Assembly: GCF_004359215.1 (NCBI RefSeq)
Contig: NW_027152029.1
Span: forward strand, 696,828-744,524
Source: Bremia lactucae
Taxonomy: Eukaryota; Oomycota; Peronosporomycetes; Peronosporales; Peronosporaceae
DNA: 47,697 nt
Reading direction: 5' to 3'
Position 1 is the first letter of the stretch; every line of letters begins with the position of its first letter. The notes under the pieces were generated by a model. It was not told the DNA's origin. It did no database searches and saw only the letters and a list, made by a program, of their open reading frames with translations. The position numbers were made by a program, and so were the translations under genes. This document shows, one piece after another, positions 41,041 to 47,697 of the stretch.

Positions 41041-41739
41041 CAACCTGGCGTACACGCACAGTTGCTACTCTACGCACACACCGGAAAGGATGCGCTCCTG
41101 CGAGAGGCTTATGCAACTGATGTCGTGTACAACACAGCTGAGGGTGCGTTTAAGGGATGTCAAACGCCACCAAGTCCTTCCCAGCTCGGAGAGACTGTTG
41201 TAGTCAAAAGGACGATGACAAGAAGTCATACGTCTAATGGCCTGCACAGGTCGAGAGCCTGTGGCAGTAGATAGCGAGCTGATAAGAAGTCAAGCGTCGC
41301 AAGAGCCGGCACAATGCCTGGAGCCTGGTGCGGTTGGAACGGGTGCGTTGGTCATGAGATCAACGGCACCCGCTGCCCAGTTAAAGGTCGTGGTGACACG
41401 AGAAAATAGTGCCCGACAGATAAGGACGATCAAAGGAACGTCAAAAGGAGTGACCTTTGGATCAGTCCCGGTCAAAGCGGACATGCCTTCGAACGAGATG
41501 TTCAAGGCCGTCAAGGACAAAATGACGGAGTCGAGGTCTCCAGCACGTCTTGAACTCTGCCGAGGAGAAAGTAATACTCGTGGGATCTGTTCATGTCCAT
41601 AATTAAGAAAGGAAAGATCCACGAAGCAGTCGGACCAGTTCCAGAAGAGAACTTGGTAGGCTATTGCTCGGCAGGCTGGAAACGGACAAAAATAAACGAT
41701 TCGCTCTCAAGGCTGGGATACCTTGAAAGTCAGGCCTTT

Positions 41740-42300
41740 TTTTAGATTCCTTGGAAACATCCTCATGTGTTCCCAGAAGAAGTGCCGAGCCGCCTACCGG
41801 CCAATAGGGGCATCGAGCACGAAATTGATTCAGAACCTGGCATCAAGTATTGTGTGACCAGGGAATGGCCGTTGCTAAAAGAAACAAGCAATTATTATGT
41901 TCCTCGACAAGCGAGCCAAGGCGAGACAAGTACGTGAGAGCAAGTCGCCTCACTGCAGCCCGACCTTCTGTGTGCGAGAAGCCACAGGTAATGGCGCGTG
42001 GTTTGCGCTTAAAATAAGCTGAAAACGGCCACCATTTCGGCGCAAACGTCAACCCGCGGTATAATGTCTTGTTAAACTCCATGGGAAAGTCAACTATCGT
42101 TTCCGCGTTGGATTAAAAGAATGGCAACTATCAGGTGCATATGAAAGAGTCCGATGTAGGCAAAACGGCAGTAAGCACCCCAAGCGGTATGCTTCGGGCA
42201 AAAACATCGTAGACAGCGTTGTGTTGGAGAGGGGCTTGTGATGCCCTAAGTTTTGGAAACTCACCGGCGACATTCAACCGGGCTGTAGAATGGTTTTTGT
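41740..42300 (+). pseudogene. Family-C RT fragment lacking the catalytic core
   Basis: Fingers and palm start: an EIDSEPGIKYCVTREWPL-like block near 41830, VLLNSMGKSTIVSALD near 42065, and KTAVSTPSGML near 42160-42190, then SPATFNRAVEW near 42263. The sequence jumps directly to the RNase H connection, so the Y-x-DD catalytic motif and the thumb are absent. Confidence 0.8.
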
Positions 42301-42760
42301 CAAAGAAACAAGTAGATGCGTTCAGATCAGTGAAGCAATCTCTTCTAGAGGCACCGGTATTCGCATTGCCAGACGCAGATAAGCCCTCTAGCGTCGTCTG
42401 CGATGCAAGCACAATCGGCAGCGTGCTCATGCAGAAGGATGACGACGGCGTTGACCGTGCCATCTCTTATTAGTCCAGGCTTTTGAAAGCCGCGGAGCTG
42501 AATAACCTGTGCATGGCAAGGAGCTACTTTCAATATAGTAATGTTTGGCGTGCACCTATTGGGTACCGAACCATTTGTGGTTTATACGGATCACGCATCA
42601 CTGCGGATCGCAATAAACTCACCGCACCTCTCGACTAGAATGGCAAGATGGCTTTAATTCTTCTCTGAATTTAATTTTAAAGTCGAATACTAGCCGGGTA
42701 TGTCGAATGTCTTGACTGACGCATTATCGCGCAGACCAGACTTCAAGGCAAGACACCAGG
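42301..42760 (+). pseudogene. Family-C RNase H remnant
   Basis: LEAPVFALPDADKPSSVVCDAS near 42345-42410, then YTDHASLRIA near 42580 and a VLTDALSRRPDF block at 42708-42740. Stops at several places. Confidence 0.8.
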
Positions 42761-44330
42761 AAATTGTGTCTCGCGCTAAGGCACAAGTTGAGTCGCCAAC
42801 GTTGGCAGCCATGGAGGTCTACCACGTGACGAGCTCGTTGACCTTCGATATAAAGGAGAGCTACAGTCATGAAAAACATTGTCGCCTGCTGTTGGATCAC
42901 TTCGATGGACGTAAGGTCTCCCTTCCGTCGCACATGAAGGCTAAGCTAAGTCAGTTGAGCAACAACGATGGCCTATTATGGCATCAGCTGTCACATTGAG
43001 ATCCCTTAAGAATCTATTACCACGGATCTCAAGCTAAAAATACTTCACGAGCCCCATGATGCACCATCGCGTGGGCATCTGGGCCGTTAAAAGACATTCT
43101 AACGAGTGGTCAGAGGAATTTTGATGGCAACATATATCGATGGGTGGCCAACTATATTCTCTCCTGCGACCAGTCAGCGCATAAAGGTGCACCGTCCAGC
43201 AGTGCGCCATTGAAGCCGATTCCAAAGGATGTTGGAAGTCGGTCAGTCTGGACTTCATGTTTGGCATGCCGCCTGACCAAAAGGGTCGGACGGGGCTCGT
43301 CGGTCTTCAAGACAGACTGAGTAAAATAGTCACTTAGCACCTTGTAGCACCACGCTCACAGGCAATGAGACAGATCTCTTGTTCATGAATCATGTGCACC
43401 GACTACACGGGATGCCCGAATCCATAGTATCGGATCAAAATCCACGTTTTACGTCGGGTTTTTGGCGTCATGTATTTGAGCTGCTGGGTAGCAAGCTCCA
43501 CATGTCAACAGTCGATCATCCCCAGAACGATGACAACACGGAACCAGCCAATCGGGTCGTGACGGATTAGTTGTGTACGGTAGCGACTCGCTAAAAATGG
43601 AGCAAAAAAATCCTGTTGTGGAGTTTGCTATAAATAACAGTGCCCACGCCAGTGATGGTGAGACACCGTTTTTATATAAAAGGACTGCGCCATCCTCGAA
43701 CGTCAGTCTCGTTTGTGCGCAGCCCGGGTCTTAGTTGAAGAGGGCCCCTCACTACGCTTGTGCGAAAGAGAAACATAGTTGCGTCAACATGCCGATAACC
43801 CGTGAGGATATCATGTCAACGACGGAAACTTGCCATAGGGACCCTAACGGTTCAGCAGAGGTCAGTATGGAGTCACGGAAATAGTTGCCTGTGTTGCTAA
43901 ACAATAACGATGTTTCGTTATTGGCAATTACGTCCTATGATCGAAAGCTCGGGTGTATCATAGGCGAGTTTGATGCAAAAGCGTGTGCGAGGCTCAACGC
44001 TTTGTGTATGAGCGATCAGCCATCACACGAAAAGTCCGTGACGCGATGACAAGCGCACAGGACAAGCAAAAAAATATGCGGATCAATATGGTCGCAAAAC
44101 CATGAACCAAATAGAGTAGGAAATAAAATATTATTTTGTGCTGCTACCTTACCTAAAAATGCAGTTTCTGTACTACCTGGAGGTACAACAAAATTATTGC
44201 CGCGTTTCATCGGGCCGTTTACGGTGGTCGAGGAGGTTGGAGACCTAAACTACAGGCTCACATTCCCGCCGTATATGAAGACGCACACGTTTTTTACGTG
44301 AATCGTCTGAAACGGTATGTAGATCTAGAA
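42761..44330 (+). pseudogene. Family-C integrase remnant
   Basis: Linker and zinc-binding remnants at 42800-43200, DDE core with SLDFMFGMPPDQKGRTGL near 43247, VSDQNPRFTSGFW near 43427-43465 and HPQNDDNTEPAN near 43517-43552, and a C-terminal GPF module (LLPRFIGPFTVVEEVGDLNY) near 44192-44255. Many frameshifts. Confidence 0.85.
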
Positions 44331-44744
44331 GAGATCACGTACCCCCATACGTCAAAGGAGACCAATGGTGACACCGACTGTGAGTCGAGCGTCGGTCGGA
44401 TGAGTAAGACAGGAAATTAAAAGACTTTCAGCCGAATGATTCCTCCCACCGCGATATGGGCTGGGAGCGAGCGATTTCGCATACGTAACGCGGACCTTTT
44501 CTACAAGAGGTCCAGCCAAAGTTTCAGCCATTGACAACCCTGGCGATTCTTCGAGCGAACATCGTGGAGATCCGAAGTCAGTCGCGAGATTTGATTTACG
44601 AGAACCCCGATCCGTCGTTCAGCAGCGCTCAATGCCCGCACTGAACGGAAGCGGGATAGGCTGCCGCGAGTAGGTGAAAAAATCGCCGCTGCTATCGGGC
44701 GCTGCCTGCACTGATAGATGCTGCTGTGAGCTAACGCTTCCTTG

Positions 44745-44915
44745 TTAGAAGGTTGATTGCCCGCCGCTCCGTGCAGCAGAAGCTTCAAATTCTCGTCCAG
44801 TGGAGAGGATACTGGAAGAGTTTCGACTCTTGGGAAGCGCTCGACGCCCTGCGTGTCGACGTACCGGGCCATATATCTGCCTATGAGAAGGAGAGCCAGT
44901 TGTGGCTCCGCTAGT
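44745..44915 (+). pseudogene. Family-C chromodomain
   Basis: LQILVQWRGYWKSFDSWEALDALRVDVPG…YEKE is a chromodomain core (W-R-G-Y, D-S-W-E), placed after the integrase as in chromoviruses. It supports the assignment of family C to that group. Confidence 0.75.
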
Positions 44916-45480
44916 TCCGAATGAACTAGCAGGAGCGGCGTGGTGAGAAGAAACAGGGGGTACAGTACCGCCCATTATTTCTCTCACACGCAAGCGAGCA
45001 AAGATAAGTAGCTGTGACCGTTGTGTCACCATATCGGAAAGCGGCACAGGAATTCCGCTTCGTACTCCTTCCTCATGAGCTTGCTAATCTCATCACTACT
45101 ATGGGGTGATGGCAGCGGTTTCGACTCATTGTAGTCAACAATGAGCGACGGATAAACATCCTCACGGTGCGTGGGATTAATCATTCAGTCCAATTACAAG
45201 CGCGACAGCAGCATCCGTAGATGTCGTCTTTGTAACTATGGCACTAAGCGACGGTGGCGTGTGAATGCGGCGCGTAAGCTTTCTGCATGGTTGTGAAGGC
45301 GTCTTCGCAGACGACCCATCACCTTGCCCCTCTTAGGTGGTATGTCAGGCGCTGTATAATGACAAAGATGTACACACACTGGTCGCTAAGAGTGGTTGAA
45401 AGGACTAAAAGCCGCGCGTAAAGCAGCTCGCTATCCCTCGTTCCTCCCGTTAACGATTTTACAAATACAAATTCCTTCTT

Positions 45481-45502
45481 GAAGAGGTAGGGAGGGAGGT
45501 GG
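45481..45502 (+). other. Polypurine tract, family C
   Basis: Purine-rich GAAGAGGTAGGGAGGGAGGT and the next two Gs directly precede the 3' LTR at 45503. This is the expected plus-strand primer site for reverse transcription. Confidence 0.8.
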
Positions 45503-46020
45503 TGTAACGGGCTAAAGTTGTCCTATGTTACACAAACCCATTAAGTACACTTGGTTACTTAACGGGCTGGTCAACTGCTTCATATGAAGGCCTTAGACCC
45601 GCCGCTCGGGTGTGGCTCACATAGTGACCCACCCTGGTGTATGTGATGTACATAGATGCATTCACATTGGAAGGGATGACGGCTAGCGTTATCCGTAATC
45701 CGAGGTTTTCAAAATATTACGCTCGCAATGTAGAGGTGCACATCTACCGAGGTGGCATCCACTGATTGGATGAATTTTTTTATATTTAATTCGGATAAAT
45801 ATAAATCCGTATTAAAACTACTTCCTAGTTAAATAAGTGCGCACATGAAGCCGGATTACCGCTTCCGTGACGAAACTTGTCCTAAGGTACTTAGCTCGTT
45901 GGGTGAGGTCGCTAAGGCGCCCCCTCACATGCAGTGAGGGAACACCGTCCATCCTCTTTCTCAGTGCTTAAAGGTGTGTGCTTTAGTAGAGCGTGACTGC
46001 TATAATTGCTTGCGCCTACA
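45503..46020 (+). repeat. LTR-C, 3' LTR (518 bp)
   Basis: TGTAACGGGC to GCCTACA. Better preserved at its start than the 5' LTR. Followed by AAAAA. Confidence 0.9.
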
Positions 46021-46400
46021 AAAAGTGATTTAGTTCCATGGAACTAATAAAGAAACAATTTTAAAGAGTCGTACGAGCTCTTAGAGCTTATCGAGTCCGG
46101 TTTTATGAACTTAGTGATTCGCTGAAAAATGTGGCAACTATTGTCCAAGTGTAGCAGTCTATAGAATAGTAAGGTTACAACTCAGATAGTCGTGAAATAC
46201 TAGTAGAACTTAAAAAAAGAGACCCAGTGGTTCGTAATTACAAGTGACAAAAGTGCCCAAGAGGGTATTCCTTAGTAAGGCTTTTTACTCTTTTGAATCG
46301 CAGCGCAAGCCTTAGAAAGGCTGGAAACGCTTCGGATCGACAGGAAACTAAACTTTATTAATAATTTTAAATGTAAAATACCGTTACCTTAATATAGATT
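46021..46400 (+). repeat. LTR-D, remainder after the family-C insertion
   Basis: Blocks ACAACTCAGATAGTCGTG, CAGTGGTTCGT, GCGCAAGCCTTAGAAAGGC and ACTTTATTAATAA match the LTR-D at 15120-15310 in the same order, continuing the LTR interrupted at 38945. Confidence 0.65.
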
Positions 46401-46993
46401 TAGGGGCTGACATGCATGCTACACAAAAAAATCATAATTCTCTTTTTAATATTTATTGAAGAAGGAAATTTACCATTATATGTATTCCATCACGTTAACG
46501 GTGCAACAACCGAAGTGTACCCCGTTATAATATATATATCTTATAAATATAAACACCTTAACAAGGTTTCTTGTTCTCACATGTCATAGTGCAATCCTTG
46601 GGAAGGTACGGGATGCTTTTAGATTAACAGAGGAACTGAACTCTGTTAATATGTAAAAGCACAAGACGTTACCCTAAGCACGTTAATAAGTTTCTGCCCC
46701 CCCCGATATATATACGGTGAATGACACGTGCAATACACCATAAATTAAAGAGGTATCACAAATATGACAAAAGAAGGAAGATTACCCCTTGGCATGCACC
46801 ACACCGCTCTAACGGTTTACAGCCAAATCGTTCCCTGTTACACTATAATATCAAGAAAAATCATTACTTTCGAATCCCACTACACTCCTATTATTTATAG
46901 AATGTTTGTTTTGTAGTGCATTGTATATATGATATGGTAATTACAAGTATAACTTGTATTGAACGCATTCTCCGTGGAAACTGTGACTCAATC
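46401..46993. other. AT-rich intergenic, one hairpin
   Basis: No gene seen. A hairpin at 46615-46660 has a perfect 10-bp inner stem (ATTAACAGAG / CTCTGTTAAT) and a 6-bp outer stem (GCTTTT / AAAAGC). A C-run at 46688-46695 and TA runs lie nearby. Confidence 0.5.
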
Positions 46994-47340
46994 TGTAACG
47001 GGGCACTACGACTTGTACTGTTTTAGTACAAGTCCACTTCGCACTGCTTCAGTTGCGAGTGGTGCTTTACGTTATTTCACGTACACTAGTACGTGCAGAG
47101 GAAGACTTCTCTGGGAGGTAACTAGCTTATGAGGGTAAAATAAAAAACTGTATTAAATATAATTAAGTGTCTCTTGTTCTATCTTTGTAAATGCCTACTT
47201 AACTATAATCTAATACTAAACATGTAAATGAATTCTTATCTCCTATCTTATCTGTAACTCTCTCTTTGATTACTCCTACAGCTGATTAGTCTGCGGAATA
47301 AATAGGTATAATGGTCTATACCTATTTATGGATTAGAATT
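46994..47340 (-). repeat. LTR-B, truncated
   Basis: Minus-oriented LTR-B whose end (CCCCGTTACA) is at 46994. Its first roughly 110 bases, present at 60-169, are missing, and it is joined at about 47340 directly to an integrase fragment. Confidence 0.75.
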
Positions 47341-47697
47341 TTTGTCTGTGTTCCACTTCTGTCGGTCCACTGTGTTAGCAATGGAATCCTGAACGGAACG
47401 GATTATTGATTCTCGAGTTAGCAGAAACTCTTCTGCTAACTCATTTGTTTTTTTCTTTTTCAGTACGCTTTGTGTGTACTGCCATGAGATCATTCTCATC
47501 TACGATGTCGATTTCTTCGACATCGACATCACTCGCGTCGTTGTTAATTTCGACGCGTGATGAGCATAAGCCAGAATTGGTTTTGCTCGTGCGAGTCCAC
47601 CCCCCCTTAAACTAGAGGATCCCTCTAATTGGGTGGGTATGCGAGGATGGCGTAAGCCATTCACAAAGAACGGTGTATGCGTTGTAGACGCATGCAC
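47341..47697 (-). pseudogene. Gypsy integrase fragment, runs off the window
   Basis: Minus strand: HASTTHTPFFVNGLRHPR at 47695-47630, then VQDSIANTVDRQKW near 47390-47345, matching the integrase segment between the DDE core and the GPF module in family A (compare 1590-1120). Frameshifts in between. It continues beyond 47697. Confidence 0.75.

Larger units (their letters stand above)
38946..46020 (+). mobile_element. Family-C Ty3/Gypsy chromovirus, full length but dead
   Basis: 7.08-kb element with two LTRs (38946-39466; 45503-46020), a primer-binding site, gag, protease, partial RT, RNase H, integrase, chromodomain, and a polypurine tract. AAAAA flanks both ends, a probable target duplication, although poly-A makes it weak. 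Insertion was into an LTR-D. The LTRs differ from each other at many positions by eye, so the insertion is not recent. Stops, frameshifts and a missing RT core make it non-autonomous. Confidence 0.9.

Noticed and set aside
1..47697. CRISPR array, tRNA or rRNA genes
   Set aside because: No regularly spaced identical repeats with unique spacers, and no cloverleaf or rRNA core sequence was recognised on either strand.

Overview
The window looks like an oomycete nuclear genome, most likely a repeat-swollen plant-pathogenic lineage such as a downy mildew or Phytophthora relative. The support is a bZIP factor with a non-canonical basic region and an oomycete-style C-terminal domain, short 59-77 bp GT-AG introns, and a density of decayed chromodomain Ty3/Gypsy elements, MULE and pogo transposons typical of such genomes. 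The species is not determined.

Layout. 1-30.3 kb is a transposon graveyard. 1-845 is the 3' end of one Gypsy family (called LTR-B here), on the minus strand. 846-5860 is a decayed Gypsy element (family A), minus strand. It is mirrored at 7277-12134 on the plus strand, so the two copies form a large inverted repeat around a 1.57-kb spacer, and a single N lies exactly at the inner edge of the right arm. The right copy continues through a chromodomain, an antisense ORF and an LTR-A. A 2.68-kb block holding a MULE transposase pseudogene occurs twice in direct orientation (15027-17705 and 27037-29715). Between these blocks lie an LTR-C, a foldback hairpin, a pogo-like transposon inserted in an LTR-A, and a scrambled family-A element with an inverted chromodomain piece.

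30.4-38.25 kb is a gene island: a bZIP transcription factor (minus), a TMEM65-family membrane protein (minus, one intron), ribose-5-phosphate isomerase A (plus, one intron), and a six-exon makorin-type CCCH/RING protein (minus). The TMEM65 and RpiA genes are divergent with 366 bp between their start codons. RpiA and the makorin gene converge.

38.3-47.7 kb is again repetitive: an LTR-A solo copy, then a near-complete but dead Gypsy chromovirus (family C, 38946-46020, two LTRs, primer-binding site, polypurine tract, A-rich flanking duplication) inserted in an LTR-D, then AT-rich sequence, then an LTR-B fragment joined to an integrase fragment running off the window.

No operon-like or multi-gene defence system is visible. 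The most unusual items are the Gypsy inverted duplication that copied existing lesions, an antisense ORF next to the 3' LTR of family A seen twice, a terminal foldback shared by otherwise different LTR families, and the rearranged MULE duplication. Family names A-D are labels made for this annotation. All positions of splice sites, LTR ends and repeat edges were read by eye.
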